Shown: positions 31,909 to 40,573, numbered from the stretch's first letter. The stretch is DNA of 64,000 nucleotides from Enterobacter huaxiensis (GCF_003594935.2 NZ_CP043342.1:1984001-2048000); one strand, 5' to 3'. A program made the numbers and translations. The notes: generated by a model not told the origin, from the sequence alone.

Positions 31909-32390
31909 TCATGCAATTGCTCTTTCATTCCAGGTATCTTTGAACGTTATGTTTCCGTCGCAATATTTCCATTCAATAGATTCATAACGTAGCTCGACTT
32001 CTTCCATATGTGTACTTGCGATACCCAGCGGGTGTAGTACTGGAGAGATTCTGGTGATTATTACGTTTTCAAGGATCACGTTGAAGTATTCACGTTCGAT
32101 TCCGGCATCATCAATTTTGTACATCTTAATTAGTGCTGATTTAAATGTTCTCCCCGTGCAGACAGCGCGAAATAAGTAGGGTGTGATGCGATCTATTTCT
32201 TTCTCAAAGGTTATAGGTACATGAAGACGCGTTGCCGTGAGTTTCCCGGTGTTAGGGCTTGTCGGTATCCAGACCGAGTGGTTAAGTGATTTTAGTTCAG
32301 TAGACCCCAATCTGGTGGGAATTAAACACCCCCCCCCAGAATAGGGCTATTATTTTCATCGGTGAACCATATGTGTGCGGGTATAGACAT
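31909..32390 (-). pseudogene. Orphan hcp (T6SS tube protein), out of frame at a run of nine G
   Basis: Hcp forms the hexameric inner tube of the T6SS and carries small effectors. From the ATG at 32390 the frame reads MSIPAHIWFTDENNSPILGG and stops at codon 23. Just before that stop is a run of nine G (32329-32337 as C on the + strand). In the other frame the rest of an Hcp1-family protein follows without interruption (HSVWIPTSPNTGKLTATRLH near the start, WNERAIA at the end). Ten or seven G would restore one protein of 160 or 159 residues, the normal Hcp size. Either the gene is switched by slippage, or it is dead, or this is a sequencing error. It starts four bases after the small membrane protein gene. 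Confidence 0.8.
32329..32337 (-). repeat. Homopolymer run of nine C (G on the coding strand)
   Basis: An uninterrupted run of nine, inside the coding part of the orphan hcp and at the exact point where the reading frame changes. Such runs slip readily during replication. Confidence 0.9.
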
Positions 32391-32394
32391 TTCC

Positions 32395-32601
32395 TTATTC
32401 GTTCCATTTATAGAAATAGGTAATATAAATAACGGCTAAAACAATCAATCCGACGACCGACATTGCTGTTTTAGGATTTTCAATAAAGGTTGCAGGTATC
32501 GTTGATAGAAGCAGAATGATGAAAACCATCGCGCATGCTTTTATATCATTCCTCATGTCTTCCAGTATGAGATTAAAAATTCCTCTAAAAAATTTTCGCA
32601 T
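32395..32601 (-). CDS. Small two-helix membrane protein, candidate immunity protein
   Basis: 68 residues with two hydrophobic helices (about 23-40 and 47-64) and a basic N-terminus; no family recognised. Its ATG overlaps the stop of the preceding 234-residue gene in the sequence TAATG, so the two are translationally coupled, and hcp starts four bases after its stop. In size, two-helix make-up and position it mirrors the 70-residue protein at 58552-58764. By analogy with T6SS pairs it would protect the producer from the upstream candidate toxin in the inner membrane. That role is inferred. Confidence 0.65.
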   Translation of the reverse strand: MRKFFRGIFNLILEDMRNDIKACAMVFIILLLSTIPATFIENPKTAMSVVGLIVLAVIYITYFYKWNE

Positions 32602-33305
32602 TATTTTGCCATTTTCATCAATGCATTGGATATATCATTATTGGATGCTGTGGAAACATTTATGTGTCCGGCTTTCGTTACGACTGGCTCAATAAGGAAG
32701 TACATCATTTCAATTTGCTCCATATAGAGTGCATTATAAAAGAGAGGTAGAAGGTTTTTGAGGTTGTTTGCACTGTCAGCCGCGTGTTGAACCATTGCAT
32801 AGGCATTTAGCGCTAAAATTCCCCCACCCACTCTACCAGCATTTTTTTTCATGAATGCACTCTGTACTGCGGCATTCATCTTATTGCCATAGCAGATATA
32901 TTTTGCAACTGCATAGATTAGGCTGAATTTTGAGGCTTGCTTGATTGAATAATTTGTCGTAAAGGGGATGACCTTTTCGAGGATGCTTTTTTTATCGTTT
33001 TCACTTTTATTTTTAAGCAAGGTTTCTATGTATATCTTAACCATGCGGAATACAATATCTTTATGCTTAATTAATTCTTCAATCCCAAATAGAAACCTCT
33101 TATCTTCTGAAGCCAATCGTTTACACTCATCCTGATAATTATCAGTAAGGCACGATGTATAATAAAGCAAGCGTGTAGCGGCATCTCCCAGATTGTTTAC
33201 ATAATCACTAACGCCATCCTTTACTCCTGACACGGCGCGATCGAGCCTTAAAGCCAGTTCTTTATCGGAACCTATTCGTTCTATGATTGATTTACTGTAA
33301 TACAT
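32601..33305 (-). CDS. Candidate Hcp-linked membrane-acting T6SS effector (unrecognised family)
   Basis: A 234-residue protein with no named domain that I recognise. It is mostly helical, with a glycine-containing hydrophobic stretch (about 155-175, GRVGGGILALNAYAMV). Over its middle and C-terminus it aligns by eye with the 221-residue protein at 57894-58559: both have E.DK.R.L....L followed by L.KV, and a shared end motif (MMYFLIEPVV here, LLYFLVEDNV there). Both are followed by a small two-helix membrane protein and then hcp. It is AT-rich against the surrounding core, which suggests recent transfer. Role as toxin is inferred from context. Confidence 0.6.
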   Translation of the reverse strand: MYYSKSIIERIGSDKELALRLDRAVSGVKDGVSDYVNNLGDAATRLLYYTSCLTDNYQDECKRLASEDKRFLFGIEELIKHKDIVFRMVKIYIETLLKNKSENDKKSILEKVIPFTTNYSIKQASKFSLIYAVAKYICYGNKMNAAVQSAFMKKNAGRVGGGILALNAYAMVQHAADSANNLKNLLPLFYNALYMEQIEMMYFLIEPVVTKAGHINVSTASNNDISNALMKMAK

Positions 33306-33503
33306 AACATTTCCCTGTTTTATAGAGAAATAATGATGGCTATGCTAGTGAATAAGAAAAGTGATCTTTCTCTCATTTAGTAAAACTAACAGGTGAGAAA
33401 TAATTATTTATTCTTTTAGTTAATGAGATGGATATTACAATTGACGGTATGAATTAGGGGCTTACTACGTTATTTTCATTTATCAGGTAACCATGTTTAA
33501 TGC

Positions 33504-33532
33504 AGGCCGGGTAAGCGCAAGCGCCACCCGGC
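33504..33532. repeat. REP-like element
   Basis: GGCCGGGTAAGCGCAAGCGC followed by CACCCGGC is a complete REP-like palindrome. It lies at the right border of the AT-rich island, seven bases before the GAPDH stop. Confidence 0.75.
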
Positions 33533-33538
33533 TCCGGT

Positions 33539-34549
33539 TTACAATCCTTTATTCTCCATCAGCACCGCCAGATCAACCAGGCGGTTTGAGAATGCCCACT
33601 CGTTGTCATACCAGGCCAGGATTTTAACCATGTTTCCGCCAATCACCAGCGTGGAGAGCCCGTCGATAATCGAGGAGCGAGGATCGCCCTGATAATCGCT
33701 CGAGACCAGCGGTTCATCGCTGTAGCCCAGTATACCTTTCAACGGGCCGCTGGACGCGGCCTGGCGGAAAGCGTTATTAACCTCGTCGGCGGTCACCTCC
33801 CGGCTCAGCGTCACGGTCAAATCCACAATCGACACTACGGGAACCGGCACGCGTAAAGAATACCCGGTCAGCTTACCCTCTAACGACGGGATCACTTTCC
33901 CCAGCGCCTTCGCCGCGCCGCTGGAGTAGGGCACAATCGACAGGGCCGCAGCGCGGGCTCCGCGCAAATCTTTCTCCGGCTGGTCGTGCAGCGCCTGGCT
34001 GTTGGTGTAGGCGTGCGTGGTGTTCATCAGCCCGTGCTCTATACCAAACTGCTGATGCAGCACCTGCGCCGCCGGAGCCAGCCCGTTAGTGGTGCAGCTC
34101 CCGTTACTGACCACATAGTGCTGCGCAGGGTCGTACAGCTCGTGGTTCACGCCCATCACTACCGTCAGGTCGTCGTTCTTACCCGGTGCGGAGATGATGA
34201 CGCGCCTGGCGCCGCCGCTCGTAATATGCACCGCCGCTTTTTCTCGTTCGGTGAAGAAACCGGTCGCTTCAATTACCACGTCAACACCCGCGTCGCGCCA
34301 CGGAATGTTCGCCGGGTCACGTTCGCTAAACACGGTGATGCGCTGGCCGTCCACCTGCAGCGCGCCGTCTGCGGCTTCAACGGGCGCGGGCAGGGTGCCG
34401 AGGAGAGAGTCATATTTGAGGAGATGGGCGAGAGTTTTGCTGTCCGTCAGATCGTTAATGGCCACAATCTGAAGCTCCGGGTTGCCCAGCGCCGCGCGCA
34501 GAACGTTACGTCCAATACGGCCGAAACCGTTAATACCGACCTTAACCAT
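33539..34549 (-). CDS. Type I glyceraldehyde-3-phosphate dehydrogenase paralogue
   Basis: NAD-dependent GAPDH of 336 residues. The Rossmann start VKVGINGFGRIGRNVLRAAL is intact, and Asp in AINDLTD indicates NAD rather than NADP preference. The catalytic cysteine is in SNGSCTTNGLAP, where the usual SNASCTTNCLAP has Ala and a second Cys; both are Gly here. The partner histidine lies in the H-containing loop after SIVDLTV. ATG at 34549 with AGGAG six bases upstream. It is a second GAPDH beside the housekeeping gapA, which is not in the window. A GlxA-type regulator gene lies just upstream. Confidence 0.88.
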   Translation of the reverse strand: MVKVGINGFGRIGRNVLRAALGNPELQIVAINDLTDSKTLAHLLKYDSLLGTLPAPVEAADGALQVDGQRITVFSERDPANIPWRDAGVDVVIEATGFFTEREKAAVHITSGGARRVIISAPGKNDDLTVVMGVNHELYDPAQHYVVSNGSCTTNGLAPAAQVLHQQFGIEHGLMNTTHAYTNSQALHDQPEKDLRGARAAALSIVPYSSGAAKALGKVIPSLEGKLTGYSLRVPVPVVSIVDLTVTLSREVTADEVNNAFRQAASSGPLKGILGYSDEPLVSSDYQGDPRSSIIDGLSTLVIGGNMVKILAWYDNEWAFSNRLVDLAVLMENKGL

Positions 34550-34627
34550 GATGCACTCCTTATCTGTGTTGTCTGGAGTCACTCTAGGCTTCAGGTCAAA
34601 TGGCGTAAACGACAAAAAAGGATCATA

Positions 34628-35608
34628 TTACGCCATCTTGCGGCAGTGGAAGCGCTGGCGATACTCGCCCGGCGTAAGGTGTAGCTGTTTCTCAAACACG
34701 CGACGCAGGTTGATGCTGGTGCCAAATCCGCTTTTTTCAGCAACCGTCTCAAGCGAATCGTGGGTCTGCTCGAGAAGCTGTCGGGCGGCAGCGAGGCGAG
34801 CCTCTGATACGTACCGGGCCGGAGAGGCGGCGGTATCGCGGGTAAAAACGCGGGTGAAATTGCGCGGGCTCATGGCGGCTTTTTCTGCCAGCTTTTCTAC
34901 GCTGAGGTCGGCGGTCAGGTTTTGCAGGATCCAGCCTTGCAGCTCGCTGATGGGGCCGCTTGCGCCGGACGGCTGCAGGCTATAGCGGCTGAACTGCAGC
35001 TGGCCGCCGGGGCGGCGCAGATACATCACCATATCCTGCGCCACGTCGCGGGCGAGGGAAAAACCATAGTCGTCTTCCACCAGCGCCAGCGTCAGGTCAA
35101 ACCCGGAGCTTACGCCGCCGGAGGTCCAGACGGGGCCGTCCTGAATATAGAGCGGGCCACCTTCTACCCGGATGGACGGGTAGGCTGCCTGCATGGCGTC
35201 AAGCAGCCGCCAGTGGGTGGTCGCACGCCGCCCGTCGAGCAGCCCGGTCTGCGCCAGCAGCATCGCGCCGCCGCAGATGGAGGCGATCCGTCGGGCATGC
35301 GGCGCGGCCAGATGCAGCCAGTCGACCACCGCGGTGCTCTCAAGCTCGTTCATGCCGCGCCCGGTAATAATGATGGTATCCAGAGGTTCACGCGGATCCA
35401 GCTCCGGCAGGCGATAGTCCGCGAGCAGGTTTAAGCCGGACTGGCCGTGGATAACCTGATGGGGCTGCGTGGTGGCGATAATAATGCGGTAGCAGGGCTG
35501 AGCGAGGCCTTCCGGGTGCAGACGGTTGGCCTGCATCAGAATGTCTGCGATACCGGCGGCTTCAAACAGCATGCCGCCGTCGGGTACGATAATCAGGATT
35601 TTCTTCAT
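34628..35608 (-). CDS. GlxA/FtrA-type AraC regulator with DJ-1/PfpI domain
   Basis: A 326-residue regulator. The N-terminal DJ-1/PfpI-like domain (about 3-190) has the elbow segment ASICGGAMLLAQTGLLDGR, holding the cysteine conserved in this class. The C-terminal AraC helix-turn-helix domain runs from about 220 (SVEKLAEKAAMSPRNFTRVF; ETVAEKSGFGTSINLRRVFE). Such regulators often govern adjacent catabolic genes in response to small metabolites. It lies 78 bases before the GAPDH gene on the same strand, so control of that gene is plausible. Confidence 0.86.
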   Translation of the reverse strand: MKKILIIVPDGGMLFEAAGIADILMQANRLHPEGLAQPCYRIIIATTQPHQVIHGQSGLNLLADYRLPELDPREPLDTIIITGRGMNELESTAVVDWLHLAAPHARRIASICGGAMLLAQTGLLDGRRATTHWRLLDAMQAAYPSIRVEGGPLYIQDGPVWTSGGVSSGFDLTLALVEDDYGFSLARDVAQDMVMYLRRPGGQLQFSRYSLQPSGASGPISELQGWILQNLTADLSVEKLAEKAAMSPRNFTRVFTRDTAASPARYVSEARLAAARQLLEQTHDSLETVAEKSGFGTSINLRRVFEKQLHLTPGEYRQRFHCRKMA

Positions 35609-35845
35609 GTCCTGAAAAGTACCTTCATCGCAAAATAAGTCAAGCGGCCGGTGAAGGGGCGACCTCCGGGGAGCTGACCTTTTTCATCGGGATGGCGGCG
35701 ACGCCCTTGACGATCCAACCCGCGGTGGCGGACAGCCGTTACCCGCTTTTTTGGCAAAGCAAAGCGATTTAACTTCTTTGTTATTTCAGGCGTTATCCCG
35801 GATTGTCAGAGCATATTATCACCGACGGAAACGGCGTCTGAAGGC

Positions 35846-36817
35846 ATGGGTAAACGGCACTCCCTCTATTTACACGAGCAGCAGCGAAACCATATTCGCC
35901 GCCTCGCCGCGGGTTTCCTGTGGCGAAGCGAGCTGCCCACCTGGCTTTTAATCATCACGATTTATGGCGGCTGGTTTACCAGCCTGGCGCTCTGGCAAAC
36001 CCTCGGCCTGCTGCCCGCCACGCTGTTGCTTATCTGGTTTACCGCCTGGTATATGTCGCTCCAGCATGAGCTGATCCACGGGCATCCAACCCGCGTCGCC
36101 TGGCTGAACCAGCTTTTCGGCACCCTGCCGCTGGCGGTCTGGTATCCGTATGGCCTGTACCGTGATTCCCACCTCGCGCATCATCGCCACCACCATCTGA
36201 CCGTACCGGTAGACGATCCGGAATCCTACTATTTTACCCACGAGAGCTGGGCGCGCTTTAGCCCCTGGCAGAAGCGCATCATTCATCTGCGCAATACCTT
36301 CGTTGGCCGGCTGTTGCTGGCTCCGCTGCTGGATATTGTGCAGACGCTGGGTAGAGCCGTCGCGGCCTTTTGTGACCTGAACGTGCGGGCAATGGTGATG
36401 TGGCTGGTGCACGGTTTACTGCTGGCGGGGTTATTTGCGTGGATGGTGCGCATCGGTTTCTCGCCCGTCTGGTTTGTGCTGGCCGTGAGCTATCCTGCAC
36501 TGGCGCTCACGAAAGTACGCTCGTTCCTGGAACACCGCGCGGCGGACGACCCGCTGGCGCGCTCGGTGATTAACGAGGCCGGGCCGTTCTGGCGGGTACT
36601 GTTTTTGAATCTCAACTACCATTCAGTGCATCATGATTTGCCGGGCGTGCCCTGGTACGGGCTCAAGGCGGTCTACCTGCAAAACAGGGAAGCGTATCAG
36701 CAGCGCAACCACGGTTTTCTGGTAAAAGGCTACGGCGAATGGCTGCGCCAGTTCTGGCGCAAGGCGGTAGACGTCACCGTACATCCGCAGGGTAAACAGG
36801 GGGAGGGGCATGAGTAA
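35846..36817 (+). CDS. Membrane fatty acid desaturase-like protein
   Basis: A 323-residue integral-membrane di-iron oxygenase of the fatty acid desaturase / beta-carotene hydroxylase superfamily. The three histidine boxes are visible: HELIH (about 74-78), HLAHHRHHH (107-115) and HSVHHDLP (about 259-266). Four or more hydrophobic segments are present. It acts on an unknown lipid or alkyl substrate at the membrane. The ATG at 35846 has GAAGG almost adjacent, so the true start could differ slightly. Its end overlaps the following gene by eight bases, so the two form one operon. Confidence 0.82.
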   Translation: MGKRHSLYLHEQQRNHIRRLAAGFLWRSELPTWLLIITIYGGWFTSLALWQTLGLLPATLLLIWFTAWYMSLQHELIHGHPTRVAWLNQLFGTLPLAVWYPYGLYRDSHLAHHRHHHLTVPVDDPESYYFTHESWARFSPWQKRIIHLRNTFVGRLLLAPLLDIVQTLGRAVAAFCDLNVRAMVMWLVHGLLLAGLFAWMVRIGFSPVWFVLAVSYPALALTKVRSFLEHRAADDPLARSVINEAGPFWRVLFLNLNYHSVHHDLPGVPWYGLKAVYLQNREAYQQRNHGFLVKGYGEWLRQFWRKAVDVTVHPQGKQGEGHE

Positions 36818-37598
36818 TACGCTGGCGTTTCCAATGTACGCCGTCAATCGCGCCGATAACGAGGCGCTCTGGCAGGCGGTCCAGAGCCTGCTGCTGGCGC
36901 GCGGCGTGTCCGCAGGCCCATCGTCAGAGACTGACCTGCTGGCGCACTGGCAAGAACCCGACGTGATCCTCAGCCAGACCTGCGGCTACCCGCTGGTGAC
37001 GTTGCTGCCGGACGTGCAGGTGGTCGGCTGTTTTCACTACGTCGCGCCGGGGTGTGACGGGATTCATTACCGCAGCTTTCTTGTGGCGCGCGAGGAGGAT
37101 AAACATCGGACGCTGGCTGATTTCCGCGGGCGGCGGGCGGTGTGCAATTCGCTGGACTCTCAGTCCGGCTACAACGTGCTGCGAAAAATGGTGACGCCGC
37201 TTGCGGTTAACGGCCGTTTTTTTGCCCATGCGCACGTGAGCGGCAGCCATCGGCAGTCGCTGATTGACGTCAGGCGCGGCGTGGGGGATATCGCAGCGAT
37301 TGACTGCGTAACCCACGCCCTGCTGCTCCGCCATGAACCGCAGCTGCTCGACGGGCTGGCGGTGATAGACCGCAGCCCGCTGGCGCCGGGGTTGCCGCTG
37401 ATAACCTCCCCGGGAACCACGCCAGCCACCCTCCGCGCCCTACGCGAGGCGCTCAACGCGCTGGTCACTGCGCCAGAATACCGTGCGGTCTGTGCCGCAA
37501 CGCTGATAGGTGGGTTTAGCGAGGCATCGCGCCAGACGTACAGCCTGTTGCTCGACTGGCGCGACGAAGCCGAAAGGTCAGGACTGCTGGGGCTCTGA
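36810..37598 (+). CDS. PhnD-like phosphate/phosphonate-binding domain protein
   Basis: A 262-residue protein with the fold of ABC-type phosphonate-binding proteins (PhnD/SsuA-like): LSQTCGYPLVTLL (about 55-67), YRSFLVARE, CNSLDSQSGYNVLRKMV and the GVGDIAAIDCVTHAL ligand-loop region. There is no signal peptide, and no permease or ATPase gene adjoins it, so it is unlikely to be a transport component; a cytoplasmic binding or sensing role is possible. It overlaps the desaturase gene by eight bases and the opposing monooxygenase gene by 21. Confidence 0.72.
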   Translation: MSNTLAFPMYAVNRADNEALWQAVQSLLLARGVSAGPSSETDLLAHWQEPDVILSQTCGYPLVTLLPDVQVVGCFHYVAPGCDGIHYRSFLVAREEDKHRTLADFRGRRAVCNSLDSQSGYNVLRKMVTPLAVNGRFFAHAHVSGSHRQSLIDVRRGVGDIAAIDCVTHALLLRHEPQLLDGLAVIDRSPLAPGLPLITSPGTTPATLRALREALNALVTAPEYRAVCAATLIGGFSEASRQTYSLLLDWRDEAERSGLLGL

Positions 37599-38918
37599 CG
37601 ACGAGGAGAAGCGATTTTTCGCAGCCGGCAGCCCCAGCTTCTCGCGCAGCGTGCCCGGCGCATATTCGCTTTTCATGACCCCTTTGGCCTTCAGCAGTGG
37701 GACGACCCGGTCAGCAAAACGGTCAAAATCGCCCGGCAGCAGAGGGAACATCAGGTTAAACCCGTCCGCTGCGCCAGAAAGATAGATATCGGCCAGCGTG
37801 TCGGCGACCTCCTGAGCCGTGCCGATGACCAGCCAGCTGTCTGAACTTTGCAGCAGCAGCCGCCCCAGTTCAAGAATGCTCAGGGAAGGGTCGTAGTCCC
37901 GAATTAACGACAGCGTTGTGCGGATGCCGTCAAACGTGGCTTCATCAGGCAGCGGCGGCAGCGGCCTGTCGCTCGGGTAGGGGCTGAGATCCAGTTTAAG
38001 GTAGGCCGAGAGCAGATCGATGGCCATCTGGTCACTCATCAGCCGTTCGTTCAGCCGCTGACGTTCCGCTTTTTCCTCGTCTGAATCCACCACTACGGGG
38101 AGCACCCCGGCAATGATTTTGAAGTGCTCCGGACGGCGGCCCAGTGCCGCAAGCCGCTGGTCGATCTCCTGGCGATACGCCAGCCCCTGTTCGACAGATT
38201 TTATAAATACGAAGTGCATATCTGCCCAGGCTGTCGCCAGCCGTTTTCCCGCCTCAGACGAACCCGCCTGAACCAGAACGGGATGGCCCTGCGGTGGACG
38301 CGGCACGTTTAAGGGACCGCGAACCCTGAAAAAATCACCCCAGTGCGCCAGATGATGTACGCGGTTTTTGTCCGCAAACAGGCCGGCGCGTTTATCAAAG
38401 CGCAGGGCGTCATCGTCCCACGAGTCCCACAGCCGGGTCACGACGTCGATAAACTCCCCGGCGCGCTGATAGCGAGCGTCGTGCTGGGGGATCTGCTCCA
38501 GGCCGTAGTTCGCCGCTTCTTCTTCCAGCCATGAGGTCACAATGTTCCAGCTGGCGCGCCCGCTGCTGAGAAAGTCGAGCGAGGCGAAGTAGCGAGCCAG
38601 ATTATACGGCTCGGTATATGAGGTGGACGCCGTCGCCATCAGGCCGATGTTTTCCGTGACGGCAGCGAGGGCTGAGAGCAGCGTCAGGGGTTCAAGGCGC
38701 GCGTTGGCATAATGGGATAAACCGCTGTCCCAGATGCCCGTATGGTCGGCGATAAAAATGGCGTCAAGGGTGGCGGCCTCGGCCTTACGGGCCAGGTCGG
38801 CATAGTATTTCAGGGTAAAAACTTCACGTTCTGGCGCATCGGGATGGCGCCAGGAAAACCGGTAATCGCCCTGGGGATTGAAGAAGAACAGATTCAGGAT
38901 CATGGTGTTGTGCGACAT
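37578..38918 (-). CDS. FMN-dependent luciferase-like monooxygenase (NtaA/SnaA/DszA family)
   Basis: A two-component flavin monooxygenase of 446 residues that would use reduced FMN from a separate reductase. It begins MSHNTMILNLFFFNPQGDYR and has the family segments DAIFIADHTGIWD, TASTSYTEPYNLARYFASLD, SGRASWNIVTSW and PVLVQAGSSEAGKRLA. Relatives act on nitrilotriacetate, sulfones and other xenobiotics. It is the last gene of an apparent operon after an osmoprotectant-type ABC transporter, which suggests that the imported compound is its substrate. No flavin reductase gene is adjacent. Confidence 0.86.
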   Translation of the reverse strand: MSHNTMILNLFFFNPQGDYRFSWRHPDAPEREVFTLKYYADLARKAEAATLDAIFIADHTGIWDSGLSHYANARLEPLTLLSALAAVTENIGLMATASTSYTEPYNLARYFASLDFLSSGRASWNIVTSWLEEEAANYGLEQIPQHDARYQRAGEFIDVVTRLWDSWDDDALRFDKRAGLFADKNRVHHLAHWGDFFRVRGPLNVPRPPQGHPVLVQAGSSEAGKRLATAWADMHFVFIKSVEQGLAYRQEIDQRLAALGRRPEHFKIIAGVLPVVVDSDEEKAERQRLNERLMSDQMAIDLLSAYLKLDLSPYPSDRPLPPLPDEATFDGIRTTLSLIRDYDPSLSILELGRLLLQSSDSWLVIGTAQEVADTLADIYLSGAADGFNLMFPLLPGDFDRFADRVVPLLKAKGVMKSEYAPGTLREKLGLPAAKNRFSSSSEPQQS

Positions 38919-38962
38919 GTTGGGCCCGCTTCAGGTTACGGCCGCTCCCTGGCCTTCTCATC

Positions 38963-39862
38963 TTACTGTGTTGTCAGGTTGCTGTTGACCCAGCTCTCCG
39001 CTACGGCGGTGGGATCTTTGTGCTGAAGGTCAACCTGCTTGTTGAGCTCTACCAGCGCCGTGTTGTCGAGCCTGCGGGACACGTCGTTAAGAACGGCGTC
39101 GATCTTCGGCGTGAGCGCGGCTTTGCGCACCAGCGGGACAACGTTCTGGCTTGGCTGCTCGTGTTTGTCATCCTGCAGAACTACCCAGTCTTCTTTCGCC
39201 AGCGAACCCTGGGTTGACACCACGGTCGCGACGTCGATTTTTCCCGCGTTCAGCGCCAGACGAGAGAGTGGTCCGCCCATATCCAGCGACTTCACCTCTT
39301 TAAACTCCAGACCGTAGACGCGCTTCAGCCCCGGCAGGCCCAGCGCGCGCACCGGCAGCTCCGGTGGACCGCCGATGACCAGCTCATGGGCAATGGGGGT
39401 GAGATCGGAGAGTTTGGTCAACCCGTATTTTTTCGCCGTCTCGGCACGCACTGCCCAGGCCGTCACGGAGCTGGCTGAGGAGGGGGTCAGGAGGGTAAAG
39501 TCGCCGGGTAAGACCTTAGCGAGTTCAGCGCTAACGTCGCTCTGGGTCGTCGCCAGGGTTTTGCCGTCATAGTAGTTAAGCAGCGCGCCGATGTATTCCG
39601 GGACGATATCGATCTCGCCGCTCTGCAAAGCCGGAATAATAATTTCGCGGTTGCCAAGGTTAAGACGGGTTTTGACATCAATATTATTTTTCTTCAGGGC
39701 GCTGGCATAAATATTGGCGAGAATAGAGCTTTCGGTAAAATTCGCGCCGCCGACAGTGACCGTTTCCGCTAAGGTAGAAAAGCTTAAGCTGAATAATCCC
39801 GCCGCCAGAAGGGAGAGTTTAAATCCACGGCGGTGAAATGCGTGCCAGAATGTTTGCTTCAT
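38963..39862 (-). CDS. ABC transporter substrate-binding protein, OpuAC/OsmF type
   Basis: Periplasmic binding protein of 299 residues for a quaternary amine or similar compound. The signal peptide ends near SFSTLAE (about 27-33). The mature start VTVGGANFTESSILANIYA is the family signature, followed by QSGEIDIVPEYIGALLNYY, a further typical OsmF-class motif. Ligand specificity is not determined. It comes fourth in the operon, 36 bases after the second permease gene and before the monooxygenase. Confidence 0.88.
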   Translation of the reverse strand: MKQTFWHAFHRRGFKLSLLAAGLFSLSFSTLAETVTVGGANFTESSILANIYASALKKNNIDVKTRLNLGNREIIIPALQSGEIDIVPEYIGALLNYYDGKTLATTQSDVSAELAKVLPGDFTLLTPSSASSVTAWAVRAETAKKYGLTKLSDLTPIAHELVIGGPPELPVRALGLPGLKRVYGLEFKEVKSLDMGGPLSRLALNAGKIDVATVVSTQGSLAKEDWVVLQDDKHEQPSQNVVPLVRKAALTPKIDAVLNDVSRRLDNTALVELNKQVDLQHKDPTAVAESWVNSNLTTQ

Positions 39863-39898
39863 ATTGCCTCTTATTATTGCAGGTGGTGTTTATTGGCG

Positions 39899-40573
39899 TT
39901 AATTCACCGCAGGCACGGCCTGAGGTTGAAATAACCGTTTATTGATAAGGGAAAATAACAGCTCACAGGCGACGGCCAGCAGCGTCACGACGAGAGAGCC
40001 CGCGATGACCTGCGGCATATCGCGCTGGCCGAGGCCGTCTATCAGAAAGCGTCCGAGCCCGCCCAGTCCGGCGTAGGCCGCAACAACCGCGGTTGCGATA
40101 AGTTGAAGCAGTGCGGTACGAACCCCGGCAAAAATCAACGGGATCGCCAGCGGGATGCGCACTTGCCACAGGCTCTGTAACGGCGTCATACCCAGCGCCG
40201 TGGCGGCATCGCACAGTGTTCGGTCGGCATGATAAATCCCGACCCAGGTGTTAGTCAGAATCGGGGGGATCGACAGGGCGACCAGGGCAAGGAAAACGGG
40301 GATATCGTTGAACCCGAAAAGAATGATGCAGAGTAAAATCAGGCCCAGGGACGGGATCGCCCGGCCAATATTGAACAGGTTGATGACGATGAATGCCCCC
40401 TTGCGCCAGTAGCCCAGCGCCACGCCCAGCGGCAGCGCGATAAGTGCGGCTATCGCCATGCTGATCAGGACATACCACAGGTGTTCGCGCAGCCGTATAA
40501 GTATGCCGGCTGTGCCGAACCAGTGTTCCGGCAGCATGAACCAGCTGAAGGTGGCCGTTATGATCTCCATCAT
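39899..40573 (-). CDS. ABC transporter permease, OpuCB/YehW type
   Basis: Inner-membrane permease of 224 residues from the ATG at 40573, whose ATGA overlaps the stop of the first permease gene; an in-frame TTG at 40594 would add seven residues. There are five or six helices, and the BPD_transp_1 coupling loop is in DAATALGMTPLQSLWQVRIPLAIPLIFAG. The typical C-terminal ending YAGLGGLGRFLIDGLGQRD is present. It forms the membrane channel with the other permease. Confidence 0.87.
   Translation of the reverse strand: MMEIITATFSWFMLPEHWFGTAGILIRLREHLWYVLISMAIAALIALPLGVALGYWRKGAFIVINLFNIGRAIPSLGLILLCIILFGFNDIPVFLALVALSIPPILTNTWVGIYHADRTLCDAATALGMTPLQSLWQVRIPLAIPLIFAGVRTALLQLIATAVVAAYAGLGGLGRFLIDGLGQRDMPQVIAGSLVVTLLAVACELLFSLINKRLFQPQAVPAVN

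Noticed and set aside
35640..35763. Open frame reading GELTFFIGMAATPLTIQPAV before the desaturase gene, like the tail of a membrane protein
   Set aside because: It has no start codon or ribosome site and I could not match it to any family. It may be a gene remnant, but chance cannot be excluded.
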